DNA of 64,000 bases from Aquabacterium sp. J223 (GTDB taxonomy: Bacteria > Pseudomonadota > Gammaproteobacteria > Burkholderiales > Burkholderiaceae_C), in assembly GCF_024666615.1 (NCBI RefSeq), contig NZ_CP088297.1, forward strand, positions 3,100,001-3,164,000, written 5' to 3'. The notes beneath the pieces are model-generated. The model did not search any database. It had not been told where the DNA came from and was given only the letters and a program-made list of their open reading frames with translations. The first letter of the stretch is position 1. Every line of letters begins with the position of its first letter. Below are positions 8,609 to 16,893 of the stretch, piece after piece. A program made the translations under genes and the position numbers.

Positions 8609-9475
8609 CCCAATTGGTTCAGCGGGATCTTGAGGTAGCTCACCCCGTCGTCCTCGGCGGGAGGCAACTGCCCTGCACGGATGTTCACCTGGATCGACGG
8701 CAGGATGAGCGCAGGCACCTCGAGCTTGGCGTCGCGGGCGTTGCGCATCGCCACGAATTCATCCTCGCTCACGCCGTCATGCACATGGATGTTCCTGGCG
8801 CGCTGTTCCCCCACGGTCGTCTCCCAGGCCGCCGCTCGCCCTCTTGGCGGGTAGTCGTGGCAAACATACAGCTTCGTATGAGGGGGCAGTGCCAGGATGC
8901 GTCGCACCGAACGGTACAGGGTATGTGCATTCCCACCAGGGAAGTCGGCGCGGGCGCTACCCACGTCCGGCATGAACAACGTGTCCCCCCACGAAGACAG
9001 CTCCATCCACCACATAAGCCATGTCGGCTGGGGTGTGCCCGGGAACAAGCAAGGCTCGCGCTTCCACCTCTCCGATCGCGAAGACCTCTTCGTCCTTGAA
9101 GAGGTGGTCGAACTGGGCGCCGTCGGGTAGGAAGTTGCGCTCCAGGTTGTAGAGCTTTTTGAATGTCGCCTGCACCTCGGTGATTCGCTCGCCGATGGCG
9201 ATGCGTCCGCCCACTTCTTGCTGCAGGTATCGCGCCGCGGACAGGTGGTCGGCATGGGCATGCGTTTCCAAGATCCACTGGACCGTTAGGGCGTGGCCCT
9301 CGATGTACTTCCGGATCTTGTCTGCCTGGACGGTGGTCGTGCGGCCCGACTTGAAGTCGAAGTCCAGAACAGGGTCGACGATGGCGGCGCACTTGGTGGC
9401 TTTGTCGACAACGACGTACGACACCGTCCCGGTCTTTTCGTCGAAGAAGGGCTGGACGGTGGTCCTGGCGGACAT
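8605..9475 (-). CDS. blh: Persulfide dioxygenase-like metallo-beta-lactamase hydrolase (one frameshift)
   Basis: MBL-fold protein of about 289 residues. The metal motif THAHADH (H72, H74, D76, H77) is followed by VPGHTPAD, a DTLFMPDVGSARADFPGG loop and CHDYPP, which together are characteristic of ETHE1/Blh-type persulfide dioxygenases that oxidise glutathione persulfide to sulfite. The frame breaks at the C6 run 8985-8990; removing one base restores VGDTLF. Start ATG at 9475 has AAGGAG upstream. It is divergent from a BigR-type repressor gene and two YeeE/YedE genes, the arrangement of known sulfide-detoxification loci. Confidence 0.87.
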
Positions 9476-9500
9476 GAGGAACTCCTTGCTTTTCAGTTCA

Positions 9501-9537
9501 TTGACTAACATTATATTTTTCAGTATACTTTTGTCAA
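9501..9537. promoter_or_regulatory. Overlapping divergent sigma-70 promoters
   Basis: On the plus strand TTGACT (9501-9506) and TATACT (9524-9529) are 17 bp apart and drive the bigR-like operon. On the minus strand TTGACA (complement of 9532-9537) and TATAAT (complement of 9510-9515) are 16 bp apart, a perfect consensus pair for the dioxygenase gene. The two promoters lie on top of each other in an AT-rich patch, so one bound repressor could silence both. The actual operator is not identified. Confidence 0.8.
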
Positions 9538-9553
9538 GTTGGAGGAGTCGCCC

Positions 9554-9880
9554 ATGGCAGCCACCCGCACGGTCATCGATCCCGCCCTCTTGCGCCGAGC
9601 CGCAGGACAAGCCGTGGGAGCGCTGAAGGTTCTTGCAAACGAGGATCGCCTGCTGTTGCTGTGCCAGCTCTCTCAAGGCGAGATGTGCGTCAGTGAGCTT
9701 GAAGAAGCGCTCGGGATCCATCAGCCCACGCTTTCGCAGCAACTTGGCGTCCTGCGCACCGAGGGCGTGGTGAACACGCGTCGCGAAGGAAAGTACGTCT
9801 ACTACAACGTGGCCGACCCCAACGTCATGCAGGTGCTTGATGTGCTCTACCGCGTCTACTGTCCGAAGGAGGAAGGGTGA
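9554..9880 (+). CDS. bigR: ArsR-family BigR/SqrR-type sulfide-responsive repressor
   Basis: Winged-helix ArsR regulator of 108 residues. Cys45 (GEMCVSEL) and Cys103 (VYCPKE) match the two sensing cysteines of BigR/SqrR/YgaV, which form a disulfide or polysulfide bridge under reactive sulfur and release DNA; an extra Cys37 is present. The recognition helix region reads [14 protein letters not shown] chose ATG at 9554 because GGAGGAG at 9541-9547 fits it; a TTG at 9539 would precede that site. The gene overlaps the next by GTGA and is divergent from the persulfide dioxygenase it probably controls. Confidence 0.88.
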   Translation: MAATRTVIDPALLRRAAGQAVGALKVLANEDRLLLLCQLSQGEMCVSELEEALGIHQPTLSQQLGVLRTEGVVNTRREGKYVYYNVADPNVMQVLDVLYRVYCPKEEG

Positions 9881-10311
9881 CCATCGACTGGAACGCGTTC
9901 ACGCCATACGCCTCGCTGGCCGGTGGCTTACTCATCGGGATGGCGGCCGCGATGCTCGTGCTGCTGAACGGTCGCATTGCCGGCATCAGCGGCATCCTTG
10001 GGGGGCTGCTCAGGCCAGCCAAGGGTGACATCGCTTGGCGGTTAGCCTTCGTGTTCGGGCTGATGGCTTCACCGTTGCTCTATGCACGCTTCGCCTTGTT
10101 GCCCAGCCCTCGCATCGACGCCAGCTGGGGCGCTCTTGTGCTCGCGGGCCTGCTGGTCGGCGTGGGAACTCGGTACGGCTCGGGGTGCACAAGCGGTCAC
10201 GGTGTGTGCGGCTTGTCTCGACTGTCGGCGCGGTCGCTTGCTGCCACGGTCACATTCATGGCTGCCGGGTTCGCCACGGTCTTCGTGATCCGCCACGCGT
10301 GGGGCGGTTAG
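9877..10311 (+). CDS. YeeE/YedE-family membrane protein, first half
   Basis: Inner-membrane protein of 144 residues with about four hydrophobic helices and the conserved [15 protein letters not shown] motif of the sulfur-transport YeeE/YedE (PmpA) family. It starts with GTG overlapping the repressor stop. Together with the next gene it corresponds to the two halves of longer YeeE proteins that conduct thiosulfate or related sulfur species through cysteine-lined pores. In BigR operons the pair is thought to help export or exchange reactive sulfur; direction of transport here is not known. Confidence 0.87.
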   Translation: MTIDWNAFTPYASLAGGLLIGMAAAMLVLLNGRIAGISGILGGLLRPAKGDIAWRLAFVFGLMASPLLYARFALLPSPRIDASWGALVLAGLLVGVGTRYGSGCTSGHGVCGLSRLSARSLAATVTFMAAGFATVFVIRHAWGG

Positions 10312-10320
10312 GGAACTGTC

Positions 10321-10755
10321 ATGGCCGTCATCACATCATTGCTCGCAGGCCTCGTCTTCGGACTCGGGCTCATCCTTTCGGGAATGGCCGACCCTGCCAA
10401 GATCCTCGGCTTTCTCGACCTTGCCGGTCACTGGGACCCTTCGCTCGCCTTGGTGATGGTCGGCGCGATTGCCGTGGGTCTGGTGGCGTTCACCGCCGTC
10501 AGGAAGAAGACGAAGTCTCTCCTCGGTCTCGATCTGAAGCTTCCGACGACGTACCGCATGGACCGCCGACTGATCGGTGGCAGTCTCTTGTTCGGAGTCG
10601 GGTGGGGCGTTGCGGGGTTCTGCCCCGGACCCGCACTTGCTGCCCTTGGGATGGGGGAACCCAGGGCTGCGGTCTTCGTCGCTGCAATGCTAATGGGTAT
10701 GGGCCTCTTCGAACTGATGGAGCGGACTGCGAGGCTCGCTCCGGGGAAGGAATGA
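10321..10755 (+). CDS. YeeE/YedE-family membrane protein, second half
   Basis: Inner-membrane protein of 144 residues, partner of the preceding gene. It shows a glycine-rich first helix with LSGMADPAKILGFLD, and a later GVAGFCPGPALAALG motif whose Cys is the conserved pore cysteine of the second half (PmpB-like). About four hydrophobic stretches are visible. It starts 9 bp after the first-half gene and is the last gene of the sulfide operon; the sequence downstream lacks a clear terminator. Confidence 0.87.
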   Translation: MAVITSLLAGLVFGLGLILSGMADPAKILGFLDLAGHWDPSLALVMVGAIAVGLVAFTAVRKKTKSLLGLDLKLPTTYRMDRRLIGGSLLFGVGWGVAGFCPGPALAALGMGEPRAAVFVAAMLMGMGLFELMERTARLAPGKE

Positions 10756-11287
10756 TCCATGAGCCTTGCACACACCTGGGTGGCCGTTGACGCAACGAAC
10801 ACTGGTGGGCCTCGCCCGTGGAAGACGCCCCTATCTAACGTCGCTGAAGCAGGACGAGCAGCGCCTCGTACATGAGGATCCACGACCGCCGTCCTCACGG
10901 ACTCTTTGAATATTTCATCATCGTGCCTGGGGAGAGTCAGGAGCGCGTTCCACGTCTACGACATGAGCTGCGGTTCACTGTGTGAGCACCATCACGAAGG
11001 CCTTCTAGGGTGGCGACGCGCATGGAGAGCGTCCAATTGGAGCTCGCGGCGAGACGCGTACAACGACATCGGCCAGCCCGGACGGGTGTGCCGAGGCGAT
11101 CCGGGATGCGGGCTACACCGGTGATCGTCCAGTCCCCCTCGGCGGAGTCGGGACCGTGCTGCGGCCGTTGCCGCCGATTGTCCGTCCATCCTCAGCGGGA
11201 TTTCCCCAGGGTCCGCGCTGTCCGGATTACGCCGGCTGTCGAGAACTCCTGACTGTCGGGAGTTAGCTGAACGACGAACCATGACTC
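10756..11287. other. Gene-poor stretch with a decayed metallochaperone
   Basis: Apart from the HMA-domain remnant described separately, I see no intact gene. A short inverted repeat AACTCC/GGAGTT lies near 11246-11268; without a T-run it is a weak terminator candidate at best. Confidence 0.5.
10945..11125 (+). pseudogene. HMA-domain copper-chaperone remnant
   Basis: Pieces of a heavy-metal-associated domain can be read in order but in different frames: FHVYDMSCG, then (after removing one T) GHCVSTITKAF, a TAG stop, then SVQLELAARRV, and finally SASPDGCAEAIRDAGYT. In an intact CopZ-like protein these form MTCGHC, the first helix, the central strand and the C-terminal AIREAGY helix. At least two frameshifts and one stop separate them, so this is a pseudogene rather than a single sequencing slip. 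Confidence 0.65.
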
Positions 11288-11644
11288 ATGCCTTCTCCAC
11301 CGGATGACGTCACCTGCAGGGCCTGGCGGTGCCTTGCCTGCGGTCAGATCACCTTGTTCCCCTTCCCTGCGCCATGCCCGCCGCGGTGCGACGAATGCGG
11401 ACATCGCGAGCTAGTTCCGGCCGAGGAGTGGTCGGTCCGCCCAGGCAGTCCTCAAGCCGACCGGCGGCGCATCGGGACTCAAGAAGGGCGCCAGCCCTTC
11501 AGGCTTTCCACGACGGCCAGTAGTTCCGCCGGCTCCACCGGCTTGGGAACGTGCATCTGGAATCCCTTTGTCAGCGCCTTCATCCGGTCTTCAACCCGGG
11601 CGAAAGCGGTCAGCGCGATGGCCGGGACAGCCGGCCTGTTCTGA
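11288..11644 (+). CDS. Possible small zinc-ribbon protein
   Basis: A 118-codon frame begins with a cysteine pattern CLACG...CDECGH within the first 45 residues that resembles a rubredoxin/zinc-ribbon knuckle pair. The remaining part overlaps the 3' end of the convergent histidine-kinase gene by 166 bp and looks like antisense of it, so if the gene is real only the first half is meaningful. No ribosome-binding site is evident. I would treat it as tentative, possibly the truncated start of a lost gene. Confidence 0.25.
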   Translation: MPSPPDDVTCRAWRCLACGQITLFPFPAPCPPRCDECGHRELVPAEEWSVRPGSPQADRRRIGTQEGRQPFRLSTTASSSAGSTGLGTCIWNPFVSAFIRSSTRAKAVSAMAGTAGLF

Positions 11645-13653
11645 TCACGCTCTCGTGCACGCAGGGCTTCGATGAATGCATAGCCGTCCTGTCCCGGCAT
11701 GCCGATGTCGCTGATGACGATGCTGGGGCGAATGGCGTCGGCGATCGTCAACCCCTCCTCCGCGCTGGCCGCAACCTCGACGGATGCGCCCGCGCCGCAG
11801 AGGACGGCCGCCAGCATCTCGCGCCCATCGTCGTCGTCCTCAACCAGCAGGATCACCGCGCCGGCCAGGCTGACCCGTCCCAGGTCGCTGGTCAGGGCTG
11901 AGACGCTGGTCCGAGGGTGAGCCCTGTCCGTGGCCTGTACCCTGGGATCCGAGTTCACCGCGGCAAGCGGCAACGACACGGTGAACAACGCCCCTTTGCC
12001 CAGACCGTCGCTGTGCGCCTCGACGGAGCCGCCATGCATCTCCACCAGTTGCCGCACGATCGCCAATCCCAGCCCCAGCCCGCCGTGACTGCGCGTACTT
12101 GAGGCGTCGACCTGCATGAACCGCTCGAAGACACGCGGCAGGAACTGCGGCTCGATGCCGGCCCCGTTGTCACGCACTGAAATTTCGATGTGCGAATTGA
12201 CCCGCTCGACCGCCACCTGCACCCGCCCGCCCTTGGGGGTGAACTTCACCGCGTTGGCGACCAGGTTCCAGACAATCTGCTGCATGCGCTCGGGATCACC
12301 TGAAACCGGTCCGGCCTGCGGGTCGATGAGCAGAGACAACCGGATGTCCTTTGCCATGGCTGCGGGGCGGACGGCCTCGACAGCCGCCTCGACCGACGCT
12401 GCGGGCGTGAACAACTGGACGTTCAGTCGCAGCTTGCCGCTCACGATTCTGGAGATGTCGAGGATGTCCTCGACAATCTGCGCCTGAGCGCGTGCGTTGC
12501 GATCAATCGTGGTGATGGCCCTGTCAACCATCTCGGCGGACAAGCGCCCGGAAGCCAGCAGCTTGGTCCAACCCAGGATCGCCGTGAGTGGCGTCCTGAG
12601 CTCGTGCGAAACGGTAGCCAGGAACTCGTCCTTCAACCGGTTCACCTTCTCAGCCTCCTCGTACAGCTTGGCTTTCGCCTGGGCTTCGCGCTCCGCGGCG
12701 AGACGCGCCTGCTGGGCCTCCTGGAAGAGGCGGGCTTTGCTCAGACCGATGGCCGCCTGGGCGGCCAGGGTCTCGATGATGGTTTGGTGCGCCGCCTCGA
12801 ACCTGCCGGTCTCCGAATGTCCGAAGAACAGGCCTCCCACCACCGTACCGTCGCTGTGCTTGACCGGTACGGCCAGGTAGCTCCGGACGGGGAGGTGCCC
12901 CTTCGGCATGCCGAAATGAGGTCCTACCAATCCGTATCGGGCGTCCAACAGCACGTCATCCAGGCGGATGGTGCCCTCGCCCCGAAAGGTCGGGCCGAAC
13001 AGCGGGGTCGCCCGTGGCAGCGGAAAGTCGGCGAAGTGCTCACGCGGCACACCAGACAGGGTGTAGAGCATGTAGCTCTCTCCCTTCGCATCGGTGACGT
13101 TGTAGAAGAACGCCCCAAACTGCGCCCCGGTGAGCCGCGTCGCCGCGTCGGTGACGCCACTGACGATCTTCTCCGTGTCCAGCTCTTCCAGGATCAATGA
13201 ACCGAGCTCGCGCAGCGCGCGGCGCTCTGCCTCCTGCCGTTCGTCATCGGTCGCGTCACGCACCTCGATCACCGTCCCGACAACGGTGCCGCCGCGGCGG
13301 ATCGGGCTGGCGGTGAAAGTGACGGGGTAGAAGGAGCCGTCCTTATGAACGAACACCTCGCGGCCCTGCTCGCGCATGTTCGACGGCGCCGCCCGATCGA
13401 TCGGGCAATCCTCGATGGGGTAGTGACGGCCGTCCGGGTGGAGCCGGTGCACGAAGTCGTGCAGCGGCGCGCCTTGGACGTCGTCAAGGGTGAAACCGGT
13501 CAGGCGCTCGGCGGCTTCGTTCATGTAGACGCAATGCTGGCGCCCGTCCATCACAAACAACGCTGCCGTGGCGTTCTCGCACAGCTCCCGAAGGGTGAGC
13601 GCCTCACTGGTGCTGCTGGGCTCGCCGCAGAAAGGGGACCCCATCTCAATCAC
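11479..13653 (-). CDS. Hybrid histidine kinase PAS-GAF-HisKA-HATPase-REC
   Basis: Soluble sensor kinase of up to 724 residues. Domains in order: PAS (about 20-135, with an unusual CPID insertion), GAF (about 150-310), HisKA with the phospho-accepting His in SHELRTPL near residue 350, HATPase_c with NAVKFTPKGG and GLGLGLAIV (450-575), and a C-terminal receiver (595-720) with VISDIGMPGQDG. No membrane segment is visible, so the signal should be cytoplasmic. The longest start is GTG at 13653; ATG at 13644 is equally possible. It is divergent from a three-gene phosphorelay operon, suggesting they work together. Confidence 0.9.
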   Translation of the reverse strand: MIEMGSPFCGEPSSTSEALTLRELCENATAALFVMDGRQHCVYMNEAAERLTGFTLDDVQGAPLHDFVHRLHPDGRHYPIEDCPIDRAAPSNMREQGREVFVHKDGSFYPVTFTASPIRRGGTVVGTVIEVRDATDDERQEAERRALRELGSLILEELDTEKIVSGVTDAATRLTGAQFGAFFYNVTDAKGESYMLYTLSGVPREHFADFPLPRATPLFGPTFRGEGTIRLDDVLLDARYGLVGPHFGMPKGHLPVRSYLAVPVKHSDGTVVGGLFFGHSETGRFEAAHQTIIETLAAQAAIGLSKARLFQEAQQARLAAEREAQAKAKLYEEAEKVNRLKDEFLATVSHELRTPLTAILGWTKLLASGRLSAEMVDRAITTIDRNARAQAQIVEDILDISRIVSGKLRLNVQLFTPAASVEAAVEAVRPAAMAKDIRLSLLIDPQAGPVSGDPERMQQIVWNLVANAVKFTPKGGRVQVAVERVNSHIEISVRDNGAGIEPQFLPRVFERFMQVDASSTRSHGGLGLGLAIVRQLVEMHGGSVEAHSDGLGKGALFTVSLPLAAVNSDPRVQATDRAHPRTSVSALTSDLGRVSLAGAVILLVEDDDDGREMLAAVLCGAGASVEVAASAEEGLTIADAIRPSIVISDIGMPGQDGYAFIEALRARERDQNRPAVPAIALTAFARVEDRMKALTKGFQMHVPKPVEPAELLAVVESLKGWRPS

Positions 13654-14008
13654 AGGACATCACGGACGCGAGCTTGCATGGCAGGAACATGGCGCCGCAG
13701 CGGCAAGCCGCATGCCGGACGCGGCTCTGCCTCCGACTGGTCGACGCGTCTTCCCCCGAAATAGGGAATCGTTGGCAGTTTATCTACTGTACAATATTAT
13801 ATTTATCTATAAACTAATCATCACCCGGCCCAGGGCACTGCCGACTCGTCGCCGAGGCGATCGGGTGAGCGAATGAATGGCAGGTCGGCCGGCGTCTGGA
13901 AGCCCAAAGGTCGACGCTTCTGGTCTTGCCTCGGCCGACCCCTTAGGGCAGTCTCGGCAAGATGCGTGCGGTATCCCGCTCGGTAGGTTGTCGGTTCAAA
14001 GGGACGAT
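13654..14008. promoter_or_regulatory. AT-rich divergent intergenic region
   Basis: This 355-bp gap separates two divergent signalling transcripts. A strikingly AT-rich patch at about 13775-13825 (ACAATATTATATTTATC) contrasts with its GC-rich surroundings and is the likely location of promoters in both directions. I see no exact consensus pair and no gene. Confidence 0.5.
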
Positions 14009-15895
14009 ATGCGGCTGGAAGATGCCAGGTTGCTGCTGGTTGATGATGACCCCAGGGCAATCCGGGCCATGAGCCAGATCCTGGCCGACTTCTCAAACAA
14101 GCAGTTCGCCACCTCGGGGCACCAAGCGATCCGGATGGCATTCGATCAGCCGCCCGACTTGGTCCTGCTTGACGCCGACATGCCCGGCATGAGTGGCTTC
14201 GAGGTCTTGAAGCACTTGCGAGACCACGATGTCACCGCCACGGTGCCGGTGATCTTCGCCACGTCCCTTGGCGTGTCGGAAGTTGAGATCGCCGCGCTGG
14301 ACGGTGGCGCTGCTGACTTCGTGCACAAGCCGCTGGTGTCAGAGCAGGTGCTCGCGCGGGTTCGGGCCCAGCTGCGAGCCCGTGCCGACCGACAGGCCCT
14401 TTCGGCACCGCCGAGGCAGACCCCCAGAGTGCTGGTGGTCGACGACGAAGTAGCCGCCATTGCCTCGCTGCGTTATGCGCTGGCGGGGCTGGGCGACCTC
14501 CACTTCGCGCGCAGCGGCGAGGACGCCTTGGCACAAGCGCGGCAGCTGGTGCCCGATCTCATCATGCTGGACCTCCACATGCCGGAGATGGACGGCTTCG
14601 CCGTGTGCCGAGCGCTCAAGGAGGACCTCACGCTCAAGTACGTTCCCGTGGTGTTCGTCACCCGGTACAACGAGGCCGACAACGAGACGCGGGCGCTGGA
14701 GATGGGTGCCGCGGACTTCATCGCCAAGCCCTACTCCGCCGCGGTGCTCAAAGCGCGGGTCCGCAACCTGCTCGAGCTCAAGCGACGAACGGACGCTGAG
14801 CTGCGTGCCGCCGTGGCAACTGGACGACGGCTGGCCGACTCCCGCCTGGCGGAGATCCTGGAATCCGCGTCGGACGCCATCATCACCCTCGACGCTTCCT
14901 GGCGCATCCTGCTGATGAACGCCGCCGCCGGTCGCCTGTTCGGCGTCGTACCAAACCAGCAGATCGGCCTTCCACTGGGCAGCGTGGGAGCGCAAGGGCT
15001 CGACGCGACGACGGTGCCCCTGCGCAAAACCACCCGGTTGAGCTTCGCGAGACGCGATGGCGGCAGGATCGCGGCGGAGGCCTCCGCCTTCGATGTCGGC
15101 AGTGGACACGAGCGGCTCTTCACGCTGGTGCTGCGAGATGTCGGCGACCGAGAGCGTCTGGAGGCCGAGACCCGGGCTCGACTCCAGGCCGAGGCGGTGT
15201 TGCAGGCCAAGAACAGCATGATCGCCTATGTGGCGCATGAGCTCGGCAATCCGCTGAACGGTCTGCTCGGCTTGTTGGAGGTCGCGGCGCGAGACCCGGC
15301 GCACCCGCTGCCGGCGGTCCAGGTCGAGCGGCTCGAACTCATGCGGCGCTGCGGCGACCAACTGCGCAGTCTGCTACGCGATGTGCTGGACATGCGTCGA
15401 CTGGAAAGCGGCAAGCTGACCGTGGCGTGCCGCCCGACAGATCCGTGCGAAGTGGCCAGTGAAGCGATCGCGGCGGTCGCTGCGTTGGCGAAGGATCGAG
15501 GCGTCTTGCTACTGAGCAGCGGCGGAACCGCTGCCAAGCAGGCACATGCCGATCCTGGACGCCTGCGCCAATGTCTGGTCAACCTGATCAGCAACGCAGT
15601 CAAGTACAGCCCCCGCGGTGGCGAGGTGCGCGTTCACATCACGGCAGAGAATGAGGACCTGTGCCTGACGGTGGAGGACAACGGCAGCGGCATGACGCCC
15701 GCTCAACTGCGCGACCTGTTCGAGCCGTTCAACCGCCTCGGCCGGGACGACAGCACCCCGGGCGTGGGGCTCGGCCTCAGCATCACACGGATGCTGGTGG
15801 AGGCGATGAGCGGCCGTCTGGCGGTGAGCAGCGAGCCGGGGGTTGGCAGCCGTTTCACCATCGTTCTGCCACTCGAAGGAGGACCGCGCCCATGA
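14009..15895 (+). CDS. REC-REC-PAS-histidine kinase
   Basis: Signalling protein of 628 residues with two tandem receivers at the N-terminus (phospho-acceptor Asp in LLDADMPG and in MLDLHMPE), a PAS segment near 285-400, a HisKA whose His lies in AHELGNPLNG at about residue 410, and an HATPase domain ending near 625. Tandem receivers ahead of the kinase suggest it both receives phosphoryl groups from another kinase and relays them on. I chose ATG at 14009 with AAAGGGA upstream; an in-frame ATG at 13877 adds 44 residues lacking domain similarity. It overlaps the next gene by ATGA. Confidence 0.88.
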   Translation: MRLEDARLLLVDDDPRAIRAMSQILADFSNKQFATSGHQAIRMAFDQPPDLVLLDADMPGMSGFEVLKHLRDHDVTATVPVIFATSLGVSEVEIAALDGGAADFVHKPLVSEQVLARVRAQLRARADRQALSAPPRQTPRVLVVDDEVAAIASLRYALAGLGDLHFARSGEDALAQARQLVPDLIMLDLHMPEMDGFAVCRALKEDLTLKYVPVVFVTRYNEADNETRALEMGAADFIAKPYSAAVLKARVRNLLELKRRTDAELRAAVATGRRLADSRLAEILESASDAIITLDASWRILLMNAAAGRLFGVVPNQQIGLPLGSVGAQGLDATTVPLRKTTRLSFARRDGGRIAAEASAFDVGSGHERLFTLVLRDVGDRERLEAETRARLQAEAVLQAKNSMIAYVAHELGNPLNGLLGLLEVAARDPAHPLPAVQVERLELMRRCGDQLRSLLRDVLDMRRLESGKLTVACRPTDPCEVASEAIAAVAALAKDRGVLLLSSGGTAAKQAHADPGRLRQCLVNLISNAVKYSPRGGEVRVHITAENEDLCLTVEDNGSGMTPAQLRDLFEPFNRLGRDDSTPGVGLGLSITRMLVEAMSGRLAVSSEPGVGSRFTIVLPLEGGPRP

Positions 15896-16893
15896 CCGAT
15901 GCCCGGCCTCAGCTGCTGCTGGTGGACGACGATCCGGCGGCCATCGCCGTCATGGCGAAGGCCTTGGTCGGGGCGGGCGCATTGCGCTTCGCCACCGATG
16001 GCGAAGCGGCGCTGGCGCTCGCGCGATCCCACGTGCCCGACCTGGTGCTCCTAGATGCGGAAATGCCCGGCATCGGGGGTGGCGAAACCTGTCGCCGATT
16101 CAAGGCCGACCCGCTGCTGGCGCGGGTGCCCATCATCTTTGTCACCAGCCATGCCGAACCTGCGTTCGAGATCGCAGGCCTGGACATGGGCGCAGCGGAT
16201 TTCATCGCCAAGCCGGTGCATCCACAACTGCTGCTGGCACGGGTGCGAACGCAACTGCGCATGAAGCAGATGGCCGATCAGCTGCTCGAGCTCTCGGTCA
16301 CCGACGGACTGACGGGCCTGGCCAACCGCCGCCGTTTTGACGAGCTGCTGTCGCTGGAGTGGGACCGCGCACGCCGCAGCTGCACGCCAATGGCGCTGGT
16401 GCTCGTCGACGTGGACCATTTCAAGCGCTACAACGACCGGCATGGCCACCCGGCGGGAGATGTGTGCCTGCAGCGGGTGGGACAGGCACTGGCGTCCGTC
16501 GTGCTGCGGCCGGCCGACCTGGCTGCGCGTTATGGCGGGGAGGAATTCGTGGTCCTGCTGCCGGGCACCGAACCTGGCGGCGCGCAAGCTGTGGCGCGAC
16601 GGCTGGTGCAGGCGGTCGAAGCGCTTGCCATCGCCCACGCAGACTCGCCGGTGTCCTCCACGGTCACGGTCAGCGCCGGTCTGGCGACCTGCACGGACGT
16701 GGCGGGAAGCGTGAGCGCGCCGGGGCGGCCTGGCGGCCTGTCGAAGTGCACCGACGCCTCCGCCTTGCTGCAGGCGGCCGATGCAGCGCTCTATGCCGCG
16801 AAAGTGGCGGGGCGTGCACGAGCCTGCTGGATCGACGCGGCCGTGCCAGCCGCGGCGACCACGCTGGCACCTTGGGATGGCCCGGTCGCCTGA
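15892..16893 (+). CDS. Response regulator with GGDEF output
   Basis: Receiver-diguanylate cyclase of 333 residues, the WspR/PleD-like arrangement. The receiver (5-125) has the LLDAEMPG phospho-acceptor site and the conserved Lys in AKPVHP. The GGDEF domain (150-320) has DVDHFKRYND and an intact GGEEF loop. Phosphorylation by the kinases encoded on either side is expected to switch on c-di-GMP synthesis. The start overlaps the upstream kinase stop by four bases and its last 17 bp overlap the downstream kinase start, so all three are made together. Confidence 0.9.
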   Translation: MTDARPQLLLVDDDPAAIAVMAKALVGAGALRFATDGEAALALARSHVPDLVLLDAEMPGIGGGETCRRFKADPLLARVPIIFVTSHAEPAFEIAGLDMGAADFIAKPVHPQLLLARVRTQLRMKQMADQLLELSVTDGLTGLANRRRFDELLSLEWDRARRSCTPMALVLVDVDHFKRYNDRHGHPAGDVCLQRVGQALASVVLRPADLAARYGGEEFVVLLPGTEPGGAQAVARRLVQAVEALAIAHADSPVSSTVTVSAGLATCTDVAGSVSAPGRPGGLSKCTDASALLQAADAALYAAKVAGRARACWIDAAVPAAATTLAPWDGPVA

